64,000 nt of DNA, from assembly GCA_001769275.1 (NCBI GenBank), contig MEOQ01000040.1:1-64000 (forward strand), read 5' to 3'. Below the pieces are notes generated by a model. It saw nothing but the letters and a program-made list of their open reading frames with translations. It did not search any database and had not been told where the DNA came from. This DNA comes from Bacteroidetes bacterium GWF2_43_63. GTDB lineage: Bacteria > Bacteroidota > Bacteroidia > Bacteroidales > DTU049. The position numbers were made by a program, and so were the translations under genes. Shown in pieces: positions 55,865 through 64,000 of this stretch (position 1 is the first letter of the stretch; each line of letters opens with the position of its first letter).

Positions 55865-57826
55865 ATGAAGCTATCGATCGTCATAGTCAACTACAATGTT
55901 GAGCATTTTCTCGAGCAGTGTCTTGCTTCGGTGAGGCAGGCTCTGACTGGAATTGAAAGCGAAGTGTTTGTGGTAGACAATAACAGCGTGGATGGATCGG
56001 TGCCAATGGTGAATCGAAAATTTCCCGAGGTTATTTTAATTGACAACAAGGAAAATCTGGGCTTCGCAAAAGCCAATAATCAGGCTATTTGGCAGAGCAG
56101 GGGAGAATATGTACTGCTGTTGAATCCTGATACGGTTGTGGAGGAAACGACTTTCACCAAAGTGATTGATTTTATGGATCGCACACCAGATGCGGGCGGG
56201 CTGGGTGTGATGATGGTGGATGGCAAAGGACATTTTTTGCCGGAATCGAAGCGTGGATTGCCGACACCGGAAGTTTCATTTTATAAAATTTTCGGTCTGT
56301 CAAAACTTTTCCCGCGCTCAAAGCGGTTTGGCAAATACCATCTTTCGTATCTCGATAAACAGAAAATTCACGAAGTTGATGTGCTGAGTGGCGCATTCAT
56401 GCTGTTGCGTCGCGAAACGCTTGATAAAACCGGCTTGCTCGATGAAACTTTTTTTATGTATGGCGAAGACATCGATCTTTCCTATCGCATTCTGAAAGCC
56501 GGTTATAAGAACTACTATTATCCTGAAACCCGGATTATTCACTATAAAGGCGAATCGACCAAAAAGAGCTCGGCCAATTATGTTTTCGTATTTTACAATG
56601 CGATGATCATATTCGCGCGCAAACATTATGCGCAGGAAAAGCTACGGATGTTCATTGCTTTAATAAACCTGGCTATTTGGTTCAGAGCCGGATTGGCGCT
56701 TATTTCGAGGTTTTTGAAAAAAGTATTTCTACCGTTGATTGATCTCTCTTTTGTAGGTGCAGGCATATTTGTTATCAGCGAACTGTGGCAGCGCAATGTG
56801 ATTTTCCCAAACGGGGGGCAGTTCCCAGTGAGTTTACTTATTTCCGGAGTAGCAACCTATACGTTCCTTTGGATGCTTTCAGTGTTTTTGAATGGTGGCT
56901 ATGACAGACCGATACGGCTGGGAAAGATTGCTCAGGGTGTTGTTGTTGGTAGTGGAATTATTCTGATCGGATATTCATTGCTGCCCGAAGCTTACCGGTT
57001 TTCACGCGCGATTATTCTTTTGGGTGCCGCATGGACAATGATCTATTTTATTCTGAGCCGCCTTTTCATGAATTGGCTAAAGATAGGAGATATGACCCTT
57101 TCGGGACAACAAGCCAAAAGAATTGTCATTGTGGGTGAACAGTCAGAAACAACCAGAGTGAGTTCTATTCTTGAGAAATCGGGGATTGAGATTGCTTATA
57201 TTCATTATGTGTCTCCTGATGATGTTGGGGCAGGAAGTGCTGAAGGCGCCAGAATCACGCAGCTCGATGAGATTGTGCACATTTACAGAATTAATGAAAT
57301 AATTTTTTGCGCAAAAAATATTTCATCACAAGACATTATCAGTCTGATGTCTGGTTTTACACAAAAAACAATTGAGTTTAAAATTGCGCCACCGGAGAGT
57401 TTATACATTATTGGCAGCAACAATATCAATCATCCGGGCGATTTTTATGTTTACAACATCAATAATATTTCTCGTCCTGAGAATCTGCGCCGGAAGCGGC
57501 TTGTGGACATCAATGTCTCGGTTGCGCTATTAATTTTCTCTCCCATTCTAATATTTGTGATTCGCTCACCATTCGGTTTTATTAAAAATCTTGTTTCAGT
57601 TCTCGCCGGAGGCCGAAGCTGGGTGGGTTATAATCTATCGATCCCCCTCAGTCACAAGTTCCCGAAAATTAAAAATGGTGTGCTGAATCCAGTTGATTTT
57701 GCACGAAAACCAATTGACAATCCGGCAACCATCGACAATCTAAACATTGTTTACGCCCGCGATTACAGGGTTTGGAACGATCTTCAGATTATTGCCCGGG
57801 GGATCCGCTTGCTTGGCCGACGGTAG
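55865..57826 (+). CDS. GT2 glycosyltransferase fused to a degenerate polyprenyl sugar-phosphate transferase
   Basis: A 653-residue fusion. Residues about 1-270 are a rhamnosyltransferase-like GT2 domain (IVIVNYNVEHFLEQCL, LLLNPDTVVEE, LSGAFMLLRRETLDKTG, FMYGEDIDLSYRI). Then come about four membrane helices (about 285-410) and a Rossmann-like segment (AKRIVIVGEQSETTRVSS to IIGSNNINHPGDFYV) as found in WcaJ-type enzymes. The C-terminus starts like a bacterial sugar transferase (RRKRLVDINVSVALLIFSPILI ... SWVGYN) but lacks the KFRSM and Asp-Glu catalytic centre. The ATG at 55865 is used. It probably takes part in surface polysaccharide synthesis. Confidence 0.85.
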   Translation: MKLSIVIVNYNVEHFLEQCLASVRQALTGIESEVFVVDNNSVDGSVPMVNRKFPEVILIDNKENLGFAKANNQAIWQSRGEYVLLLNPDTVVEETTFTKVIDFMDRTPDAGGLGVMMVDGKGHFLPESKRGLPTPEVSFYKIFGLSKLFPRSKRFGKYHLSYLDKQKIHEVDVLSGAFMLLRRETLDKTGLLDETFFMYGEDIDLSYRILKAGYKNYYYPETRIIHYKGESTKKSSANYVFVFYNAMIIFARKHYAQEKLRMFIALINLAIWFRAGLALISRFLKKVFLPLIDLSFVGAGIFVISELWQRNVIFPNGGQFPVSLLISGVATYTFLWMLSVFLNGGYDRPIRLGKIAQGVVVGSGIILIGYSLLPEAYRFSRAIILLGAAWTMIYFILSRLFMNWLKIGDMTLSGQQAKRIVIVGEQSETTRVSSILEKSGIEIAYIHYVSPDDVGAGSAEGARITQLDEIVHIYRINEIIFCAKNISSQDIISLMSGFTQKTIEFKIAPPESLYIIGSNNINHPGDFYVYNINNISRPENLRRKRLVDINVSVALLIFSPILIFVIRSPFGFIKNLVSVLAGGRSWVGYNLSIPLSHKFPKIKNGVLNPVDFARKPIDNPATIDNLNIVYARDYRVWNDLQIIARGIRLLGRR

Positions 57827-58030
57827 GCGCATAAATAACAGATTCCCTGTTGCGATATATTTATCACTCCGTATTTCAATTGATTACGACAATCTAGACT
57901 TTAAGTGCTTAATGTTAAATAAAACATTGATAAAATACTTTTATTTTATTTATTTAACAGTCTAAATAATTGATTCCATACTTAATTCATTGTATCTTTA
58001 CATTTCAAATTGAAATTAATATTCAGAAAC

Positions 58031-59491
58031 ATGAAAAAGTTAACAGGATTATTTTTATTAACCATTTTGTTATTACCTGCTTTAGAAGCACAAACAATCG
58101 ATAACAAATGGTCTTTGGGACTCTACGGGGGAAAGAATGAGTATAATGGGGACCTTGGAAACGCCTTCGGGGATTTCAACAAAGCTTTTTATGGATTTGG
58201 GGCTCTGCAATTAAACCGCTATCTTAGTCCTTCTTTCGATCTCGGATTGAATGCCAGCTTTGGTGATTACGGCTATTACAATCAACCGACCGCAAATTTT
58301 CTAGGCAAGAAACTTGACCCGTCGGCATTATTTTCGTACAAATTGAACAATGATGTAATCTTCCCTTCCATGTGGAAGTTTTCTCCTTCAATAATTGCCG
58401 GGGTAGGCATTGCGTACTATTCCGGTGAAAGAATCAGCACCAGTGGCGTAGATTTCATCATTCCTCTTGGCGTGGGATTGAAGTATCAAATCAGTCCAAA
58501 ATTGGCTTTTCAATACATTGGCATTTATCAGTTCACTCATAACGATGATCGTGATTTTCGCGTTGCAGTAAGAAATGATGGCTATGCTAAACATAACATA
58601 GGCCTTGTATTCAGCTTTGGTGCGCCATGTGATGGTGACAAAGATGGTGTGAAAGACAAATTTGACAAATGTCTCAATTCGCCTGCCGGCTCAGTCGTTA
58701 ATACCGAGGGATGCCCTGCCGACAGCGATGGTGATGGCGTGATGGACAATGTTGATGAGTGCCCTGATGTTGCCGGACTTAGCAGTCTTGCCGGATGTCC
58801 GGACAGAGACAAAGATGGCATTGCCGATAAAAACGACAATTGTCCTGATGTTGCTGGTATTGTAAAATTTGCTGGTTGCCCGGATTCGGACAATGATGGC
58901 ATTCAGGATAGCGAAGACAAATGTCCAAGCGTAGCTGGAATCGAAAAATTCCAGGGTTGCCCTGACACCGACAATGACGGCATTCAGGATAGCGAAGACC
59001 GTTGCCCGAAAGTTGCTGGTCCAGTTGAAATGAAAGGTTGTCCCGATCGCGATGGCGACAAAGTTGCCGACATTGATGACAAATGTCCGGATGTACCCGG
59101 TGTTGTTGCCAACAAAGGTTGTCCTGAAGTGAAGGCTGAAGTAATAAAAATATTTACTCAGGCCCTGACTGGTATTCAGTTTGAAACTGGCAAAGATGTT
59201 ATCAGACCAACTTCTTTTATAATTTTGAATAATGTTGTGAAGATTATGCAGGAAAACCCGGAATACCTGCTCGAAATCAATGGTCACACCGATAATGTCG
59301 GTGACGACGATGCCAACCTCGATCTTTCGAATCGCAGAGCCAATGCCGTTAAGAAATATCTTTCCGACAAAGGTGTTGATGCAGCTCGCATGACAGCTCA
59401 GGGTTACGGAGAAGCAAAACCTGTTGAGGATAATGCTACAGCAGCAGGTCGCGCCAAAAACCGTCGCGTTGAATTCAAAGTAAACTTCTAA
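58031..59491 (+). CDS. OmpA-family outer-membrane protein with thrombospondin type-3 repeats
   Basis: A 486-residue protein. The signal peptide ends near EAQ (about residue 21). A beta barrel of about 175 residues (KWSLGLYGGKNEYNGDLGN ... HNIGLVFSFG) is followed by five to six calcium-binding thrombospondin type-3 repeats with the DxDxDG pattern and regular Cys (DSDGDGVMDNVDECPD, DSDNDGIQDSEDKCPS). The C-terminal OmpA domain binds peptidoglycan: FETGKDVIRPTS, INGHTDNVGDDDANLDLSNRRANAVKKYL and RAKNRRVEF with Asp and Arg of the diaminopimelate site. It tethers the outer membrane to the wall. The ATG at 58031 is used. Confidence 0.94.
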   Translation: MKKLTGLFLLTILLLPALEAQTIDNKWSLGLYGGKNEYNGDLGNAFGDFNKAFYGFGALQLNRYLSPSFDLGLNASFGDYGYYNQPTANFLGKKLDPSALFSYKLNNDVIFPSMWKFSPSIIAGVGIAYYSGERISTSGVDFIIPLGVGLKYQISPKLAFQYIGIYQFTHNDDRDFRVAVRNDGYAKHNIGLVFSFGAPCDGDKDGVKDKFDKCLNSPAGSVVNTEGCPADSDGDGVMDNVDECPDVAGLSSLAGCPDRDKDGIADKNDNCPDVAGIVKFAGCPDSDNDGIQDSEDKCPSVAGIEKFQGCPDTDNDGIQDSEDRCPKVAGPVEMKGCPDRDGDKVADIDDKCPDVPGVVANKGCPEVKAEVIKIFTQALTGIQFETGKDVIRPTSFIILNNVVKIMQENPEYLLEINGHTDNVGDDDANLDLSNRRANAVKKYLSDKGVDAARMTAQGYGEAKPVEDNATAAGRAKNRRVEFKVNF

Positions 59492-59504
59492 TTATTAAAC
59501 CATT

Positions 59505-59545
59505 AAAACGGCTATCTTTGAAATTCGGAGATAGCCGTTTTATTT
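59505..59545 (+). terminator. rho-independent terminator of the OmpA gene
   Basis: Stem AAAACGGCTATCT / AGATAGCCGTTTT with an 11-base loop, then ATTTT. It lies 14 bases after the OmpA stop and directly before the DUF3078 gene. Confidence 0.85.
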
Positions 59546-59549
59546 TAAA

Positions 59550-60512
59550 ATGCTGCTTATGAAAAATCTTTTACTTTTTTCTTTGTTGTTTCTGACCTTG
59601 TCTGTGTCAGCGCAGGTAACGGATAAAGAAACAGATTTACGCAAACTAAACAATGACTCAACCGAAGGTTGGAAAAAAGGCGGAATGTTTACCGTTGCGT
59701 TCAGTCAGGTGTCGCTCAGCAACTGGGCTGCAGGGGGTGAGAACTCATTCAGCGGAAACTCGCTGGTGAACACTTTTGCTAATTACAAAAAAGCGAAAAT
59801 TTCGTGGGATAATACACTGGAACTTGGCTATGGCATAATGAAACAAGGCGATCAGGATATGCGCAAAACCGATGATAAAATCGACTTTTCATCCAAGTTT
59901 GGACGAAAGCTTACAACCAATAGTTTTGCTGCAGCCTTACTTAATTTCAAAACCCAGTTTATGCCTGGATACAATTATCCAGACGATTCCACGATTATTT
60001 CAAACTTTATGGCTCCCGGATATTTGTTGTTTGCCGCAGGATACGATTTCAAGAGAGGCGATTGGCTCAGTTTGTTTATAGCGCCTGTAACCGGCAAAAT
60101 GACTATCGTTACGGACGAGCTTCTTGCAAATGCCGGTGCATTCGGGGTTGAACCAGCTGTGCTCAATCCGGTTGACAGCTCCATTGCGACACCTGGAAAG
60201 AAAATGCGTTCTGAGTTTGGTGGATATTTTAAAGGCGCATTTTCGAAGGACGTTATGAAAAATGTGAAACTGAATACCAAATTGGAATTGTTCACCAATT
60301 ATCTCCATAATCCGCTGAACATTGATGTTTATTGGGAAACCAATATTGGTATGAAAGTCAATAAATTTATCACCGTAACGATTGGAACCACACTGATTTA
60401 CGATGATGACATTGATATTGAGATCAGAAATGAGGCGGGTGATGTTATTGGAAAAGGCCCGCGTACTCAGTTTAAAGAAGTTTTCGGACTTGGATTTTCT
60501 TATAAATTCTAA
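59550..60512 (+). CDS. DUF3078 outer-membrane-type protein
   Basis: A 320-residue exported protein. A second ATG at 59559 is an equally good start. The signal peptide ends at SAQ. The family marker is [35 protein letters not shown], typical of DUF3078, followed by strands with aromatic ends ([33 protein letters not shown]) and a final FGLGFSYKF ending in Phe, as in outer-membrane barrels. Function unknown. mscL follows 11 bases later, so both may be one transcript. Confidence 0.88.
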   Translation: MLLMKNLLLFSLLFLTLSVSAQVTDKETDLRKLNNDSTEGWKKGGMFTVAFSQVSLSNWAAGGENSFSGNSLVNTFANYKKAKISWDNTLELGYGIMKQGDQDMRKTDDKIDFSSKFGRKLTTNSFAAALLNFKTQFMPGYNYPDDSTIISNFMAPGYLLFAAGYDFKRGDWLSLFIAPVTGKMTIVTDELLANAGAFGVEPAVLNPVDSSIATPGKKMRSEFGGYFKGAFSKDVMKNVKLNTKLELFTNYLHNPLNIDVYWETNIGMKVNKFITVTIGTTLIYDDDIDIEIRNEAGDVIGKGPRTQFKEVFGLGFSYKF

Positions 60513-60523
60513 ATAAACAACCT

Positions 60524-60928
60524 ATGAAAATGTTGAAAGAATTTCGTGATTTCATCAGCAAAGGCAATGTTCTTGACCTGGCTGTAGCAGTAATTATCGG
60601 TGCTGCTTTTGGAAAAATTGTCACATCGTTTGTCAATGACATTCTGATGCCACCGATTGGAATACTTATGGGTGGTGTCGATTTCAAAGACCTCTCCGTG
60701 GTGCTTCAGGATGCAGTCGGTGAAGTCCCCGCGGTTACTTTGAATTATGGCATGTTTATTCAAAATGTAATTGACTTTTTAATTATTGCGCTTTGTGTCT
60801 TCCTGGTTGTGAAGGTTGCCAATAACCTTTCGAAGAAAAAGGAAGAAGCTCCGGCTGCGCCACCTGCTCCAACTAAAGATCAGGAGCTGCTGAGCGAGAT
60901 CAGAGATTTGCTGAAAGAAAGAAAATAA
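60524..60928 (+). CDS. mscL: large-conductance mechanosensitive channel
   Basis: A 134-residue MscL, which opens under membrane tension to release solutes in hypo-osmotic shock. The N-terminal amphipathic helix [51 protein letters not shown] includes TM1. The periplasmic loop ([16 protein letters not shown]) is short. TM2 is [28 protein letters not shown] Pro/Ala-rich linker and the C-terminal bundle helix ([14 protein letters not shown]) follow. Length is normal. Confidence 0.96.
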   Translation: MKMLKEFRDFISKGNVLDLAVAVIIGAAFGKIVTSFVNDILMPPIGILMGGVDFKDLSVVLQDAVGEVPAVTLNYGMFIQNVIDFLIIALCVFLVVKVANNLSKKKEEAPAAPPAPTKDQELLSEIRDLLKERK

Positions 60929-60937
60929 ACCAGATTG

Positions 60938-60963
60938 AAACCGGATGAAGTCCGGTTTTTTTG
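60938..60963 (+). terminator. rho-independent terminator of mscL
   Basis: Stem AAACCGGA / TCCGGTTT with loop TGAAG, followed by a run of T, 10 bases after the mscL stop. Confidence 0.88.
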
Positions 60964-61037
60964 TGGAAATGAGCAAAACCCACCCTGTGCTAACCATTTG
61001 ATAACTGTAGGAAACAGCGCTGTATCGGGCTGATTGT

Positions 61038-61045
61038 TACTTTTG
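61038..61045 (+). promoter_or_regulatory. -7 promoter element (TACTTTTG)
   Basis: TAnnTTTG 17 bases before the SUMF1-domain gene ATG. Confidence 0.5.
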
Positions 61046-61061
61046 CGCAAATGTATATTGC

Positions 61062-62465
61062 ATGCAAAAGTTTCTTGCCTTTCTGTTGTTTTTCTCAGCT
61101 ACTCAAATTGTGTTCGCCAATAATGTTCAGCTTGGCACGCCGGTACTCAATGCTTCCAATGAATTGGTTTTCACCATAAGTTGGGATAATTCGTGGCATA
61201 CGGCATCAGCTCCGCATAACTGGGATGGCGTTTATTTGTTTGTAAAGTACCGTAATTGTGCTTCGACCAATGCATGGAGTCATGCACAACTGAGCATGTC
61301 GGCTTCAGCACATTCCGTTCAGGCTCCGCTGATGATAGACCCATACAAGCTGAGCGATGGGAAAGGTCTCATCGTTCGCCGCTCATCTTCCGGCAGTGGC
61401 TCAATCAGCAACGATACGGTAAAACTTAAACTTGTTTCACCAGGGCTTGGCTCAAGCTACGATTTTCAGGTATTTGCTATTGAAATGGTGATGGTTCCGC
61501 GTGGCGCATTTTATGTTGGAGATGGGTTGTCATCGTATACTATTACGGATGGGGCAAGCAGCAACCCGTTTTATATTTCCTCTGATGGCGCTATAACCCG
61601 CAGTACAACGGCCGGCTGCATATACTGCAATAGCGCTTCAACGACACTTCCAGGAAGCATCGGAGCAACTTTTCCGGTAGGCTATGACAGTATGTATGTT
61701 ATGAAATATGAATTATCGCAATCACAATATGTATCGTTTTTAAACACGCTTTCGTCCGATCAGGCAACAAACAGAACGCTTCTTGTGAACGCCAGCAGAG
61801 TGAATGTTTCGGGAACATGGCCCAATTATACCACTACCTTTCCCCACCGGGCAATGGCCTACCTGAGCTGGCAGGATTTGAGCGCTTATCTTGATTGGGC
61901 TGCATTGAGACCAATGACAGAACTTGAGTTTGAAAAAATATGCCGCGGACCGAATTATCCGGTTACGGGTGAATATGCCTGGGGAACCAATACAATCAAT
62001 GATTGCAATACCGTTAGCAATGACGGAATGGCTACCGAGAAGAACACCTCGTTACCGGCTGCAGGTACCGGAATTGCCAACTTCAACAGCGATTATATTG
62101 TTGGACCCATGCGCAGTGGTTTTGCTGCAGGGCCTGCAACAGACAGGTTGCAGTCGGGGGCTTCTTACTACGGAGTCATGGAAATGTCGGGGAATGTTGC
62201 TGAGCTGTGCATTAATATTTATGATGCTTCTGGAAGGTCTTTTACCCCAACGAATGGTGACGGCTATCTGACCGGTTCACCCACCCCCGGATATGCTGAT
62301 GCATCAACGTGGCCGAGTACTGTTACCGGAACTGCTGGAACAACTTTCAGGGGAGGTGGCTCCACCGAAACATATGGCTATTTGCGCGTGTCGGACAGAA
62401 CTGTTTACATTGATGGTTCTTCGAACGGCAGATTCAATAACAGAGGAGGAAGAGGCATTCGCTGA
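61062..62465 (+). CDS. exported SUMF1/FGE-sulfatase-domain protein
   Basis: A 467-residue protein. The signal peptide ends at VFAN (about residue 20). Residues about 20-140 form a beta domain (WHTASAPHNWDGVYLFVKYRNC) and about 145-467 a formylglycine-generating-enzyme fold: FAIEMVMVPRGAFYVGDG, MKYELSQSQYVSFLN, AYLSWQDLSAYLDWAALRPMTELEFEKICRG, YYGVMEMSGNVAEL, TFRGGGSTETYGYLRVSDR and a final GGRGIR. The paired active-site cysteines of true FGE are not in the usual C-terminal place, so it is probably non-catalytic or has another activity. It overlaps the next gene by one base (TGATG). Confidence 0.85.
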   Translation: MQKFLAFLLFFSATQIVFANNVQLGTPVLNASNELVFTISWDNSWHTASAPHNWDGVYLFVKYRNCASTNAWSHAQLSMSASAHSVQAPLMIDPYKLSDGKGLIVRRSSSGSGSISNDTVKLKLVSPGLGSSYDFQVFAIEMVMVPRGAFYVGDGLSSYTITDGASSNPFYISSDGAITRSTTAGCIYCNSASTTLPGSIGATFPVGYDSMYVMKYELSQSQYVSFLNTLSSDQATNRTLLVNASRVNVSGTWPNYTTTFPHRAMAYLSWQDLSAYLDWAALRPMTELEFEKICRGPNYPVTGEYAWGTNTINDCNTVSNDGMATEKNTSLPAAGTGIANFNSDYIVGPMRSGFAAGPATDRLQSGASYYGVMEMSGNVAELCINIYDASGRSFTPTNGDGYLTGSPTPGYADASTWPSTVTGTAGTTFRGGGSTETYGYLRVSDRTVYIDGSSNGRFNNRGGRGIR

Positions 62466-63484
62466 TGCGTTTTTTCAACTTCATATTGCTCTTTGCAATT
62501 CCGTTGCTTCAGGCTGTTGCTCAGGACTGTTATTTCGGTGGATCCGGAAGCGGTTGTGGATTGTCATCAGTTGAGTATTGCTCGATAAACACTCCATATA
62601 CTTCATCAATGACGGGTGATGGGTTTGATGCCAGCAGCATGTATTATTGTGCTGACGGCGCACGATACACATCGAGTGGTACCGGATCCGGTCTGAGTAG
62701 TAGCGAAGTATGGTATTGCGATACATTAGGACAATTGATTGTTTTTCATTCGTCGGCCGATTACAGTAGCGGTTTTAGCATGTCTATGGTGGGTTATTGT
62801 CAGCCTTTTGGTTTTATTGGTGGATCGTCAGGGCAGGGCATGTCGTCAGTGGATTATTGTACAAACATCACCTTTTTGGGTTCGGATGCCAGCGGGTGGG
62901 GTAGTGTCATGGCTGTTTGTCAGGATCCATTGCCAGTTGAACTTCTTTCATTCACTGCGGTGAAATTGGGTGGTTCGGCTTTGTTGCTCTGGCAGACAGC
63001 ATCTGAAATAAACAATAATTATTTTCGTGTCGAAAAATCAGTAAACGGATTTGATTTCAGTAGTATAGGGATCGTTTTTGGAGCTGGCAATAGCAATCAA
63101 CTGCGGGAATATTCTTTTGTTGATGGAGCACCCGTTTTCGGATTAAATTATTACAGACTATCGCAAATTGATTTTGATGGTTCTGAAAATCAGAGTTCAG
63201 TAGTTGCTCTCGACTTTTTATTGGAAAATGAGTCGGAGGGAATTTCGATATATCCAAATCCTATAAGTTCTGAAAGTGTGATGAATATTGTCTTGCCATT
63301 CGATTTTGATGCACTTTTGAATATTTATGACATTAATGGCAGACTGGTTTATTCAGAAAAGGTTTCAGAAGATGATCAGTGTTTCAGGGTATTTGTGGAT
63401 TCTGATTTATTTCGGCCGGGTGTTTATTTTGTTTCAATAATTTCCGGGAATCAGATTTACTCCGATAAATTCCTTGTTGAATAA
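62465..63484 (+). CDS. T9SS-exported protein with six Gly/Ser-rich Cys-terminated repeats
   Basis: A 339-residue protein. The signal peptide ends near VAQ (about residue 18). Residues about 19-150 hold six units of about 18-25 residues, each a Gly/Ser-rich stretch with a Met/Val or Ser segment closing in Cys: GLSSVEYC, ASSMYYC, SSEVWYC, MSMVGYC, MSSVDYC, GSVMAVC. After this comes the linker LPVELLSFTAVKLGGSALLLWQTASEINNNYFRVEKS and a type-A T9SS tail (SIYPNPI ... VYFVSIISGNQIYSDKFLV). The repeat is not one I recognise. It is translationally coupled to the SUMF1-domain gene. Confidence 0.8.
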   Translation: MRFFNFILLFAIPLLQAVAQDCYFGGSGSGCGLSSVEYCSINTPYTSSMTGDGFDASSMYYCADGARYTSSGTGSGLSSSEVWYCDTLGQLIVFHSSADYSSGFSMSMVGYCQPFGFIGGSSGQGMSSVDYCTNITFLGSDASGWGSVMAVCQDPLPVELLSFTAVKLGGSALLLWQTASEINNNYFRVEKSVNGFDFSSIGIVFGAGNSNQLREYSFVDGAPVFGLNYYRLSQIDFDGSENQSSVVALDFLLENESEGISIYPNPISSESVMNIVLPFDFDALLNIYDINGRLVYSEKVSEDDQCFRVFVDSDLFRPGVYFVSIISGNQIYSDKFLVE

Positions 63485-63594
63485 AAAGGTCTCAGAGACT
63501 CAGATATTTTTCAACAACCGAAAAATGGCATCATGCATTTTTTTTCTGGCTTCAAAAATCAGATCAAAAATCTTAAATCGGATATCTTTTATCT

Positions 63595-64000
63595 CTATTC
63601 ATCTTCCGGATTCGGCCGACCTTTCGGCTTTCCGTTTTTCCAAAGATATTCCAGCTCGTCCATTTCTTTCTGATGCTCTTTTGTGACTTCCTTTGTCATA
63701 AGTTTGTCCAGATCGGGCTGTCCTGCATTTACCCAGGCAGTATACCAGAATGAGGAGACATAGTAAATAGACATTACGAGTTTTCGGTAAACCATTTTCT
63801 GCATTTCCTGTTCCATCAATTTGCAGAAAACAAGACTGAATTGCTTTGATACAACCGTTCCGCGTTCTTCCATCACGTAAATGCTGCTCTGATCATAATT
63901 GAGCAACAGTGAATCAAAAATATTCAACACACTGTCCGATTCGTTATGACTCAACTCAACCAGTTCCCAAACTTTGTCCATAGGTTTGCCAATATATTTG
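63595..64000 (-). CDS. S1/P1-nuclease / zinc-dependent phospholipase-C-like protein, C-terminal part
   Basis: The frame is open to the right edge, so the gene's 5' end lies outside; at least 134 residues are visible. The segment KYIGKPMDKVWELVELSHNESDSVLNIFDSLL and above all YYVSSFWYTAWVNAGQPDLDKLM match the C-terminal end of the Bacteroidota S1/P1-nuclease-like family, which binds zinc and acts outside the cytoplasm. The metal-binding N-terminal residues are not in view. The tail is Lys/Pro/Glu-rich (GKPKGRPNPEDE). An internal Met at 63981 should not be taken as the start. Confidence 0.75.
   Translation of the reverse strand, partial: KYIGKPMDKVWELVELSHNESDSVLNIFDSLLLNYDQSSIYVMEERGTVVSKQFSLVFCKLMEQEMQKMVYRKLVMSIYYVSSFWYTAWVNAGQPDLDKLMTKEVTKEHQKEMDELEYLWKNGKPKGRPNPEDE

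Noticed and set aside
61062-62465. Naming the SUMF1-domain protein a formylglycine-generating enzyme
   Set aside because: The catalytic cysteines are not seen in the expected position and no sulfatase gene is nearby.
1-64000. Search for tRNA, rRNA, riboswitches and prophage genes
   Set aside because: No cloverleaf with a tRNA T-arm, no conserved riboswitch core and no phage structural genes were recognised by eye.

Overview
The window comes from the chromosome of a Bacteroidota bacterium, probably Bacteroidales-like. The evidence is consistent. Several secreted proteins end in type IX secretion sorting domains. There are lineage families such as DUF4249, DUF3078, DUF3127, DUF3570 and DUF4266. 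lpxK shows a lipopolysaccharide outer membrane. About twenty genes are preceded by the Bacteroidota -7 promoter motif TAnnTTTG, often only a few bases from the start codon. No rRNA, tRNA, CRISPR array or prophage was seen.

Layout. 0-7.7 kb: two lipoproteins, a LutA-like CCG protein, and an operon of two M16 zinc peptidases (one active, one inactive) with a type-B-sorted fibronectin protein. 7.7-11 kb: a ClC channel, a REP-associated transposase (RAYT) between copies of its palindrome, and peptidase E, whose last codons lie in one of those palindromes. 11-15 kb: an ice-binding-like and an amidotransferase-like T9SS protein with nearly identical 3' ends, then a nested palindromic element. 15-20 kb: a VF530 protein, a large TPR protein, dapD and a membrane protein. 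20.4-27.6 kb: a four-zinc-ribbon membrane protein with a lipoprotein, then an operon thioredoxin / DUF2271 / ApbE / DUF4266 / DUF3570. This looks like an extracytosolic flavinylation system, in which the 70-residue DUF4266 lipoprotein carries a canonical SGAT flavin-attachment motif. 27.5-36 kb: proline dehydrogenase, an apparently exported AmmeMemoRadiSam system, a HAD hydrolase, punA, lpxK, a dolichol-phosphate-mannose-synthase-like glycosyltransferase and pyrC. 36-39.4 kb: an AT-rich accessory stretch of four unknown membrane genes, three sharing an upstream motif, followed by repeats. 39.4-50.2 kb: a fucose-isomerase-like protein, hutH, an ATPase overlapping a TetM-like GTPase, an MFS transporter, dinD and ssb. 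50.4-64 kb: iorAB, an AcpH-like hydrolase, a lipoprotein, an M48 protease, DUF3127, a GT2 fused to a degenerate sugar transferase, OmpA, DUF3078, mscL, an SUMF1-domain protein overlapping a Cys-repeat T9SS protein, and the 3' part of an S1/P1-nuclease-like gene.

The most unusual non-coding content is a set of palindromic repeats. A 33-bp REP occurs five times plus one half copy. A roughly 180-220 bp element with a three-way-junction (cloverleaf) fold occurs three times, and two of those carry the REP in a hairpin loop. Single elements of similar design lie at 14.85 and 39.24 kb. The transposase at 9.6 kb is the natural candidate for acting on the REP.
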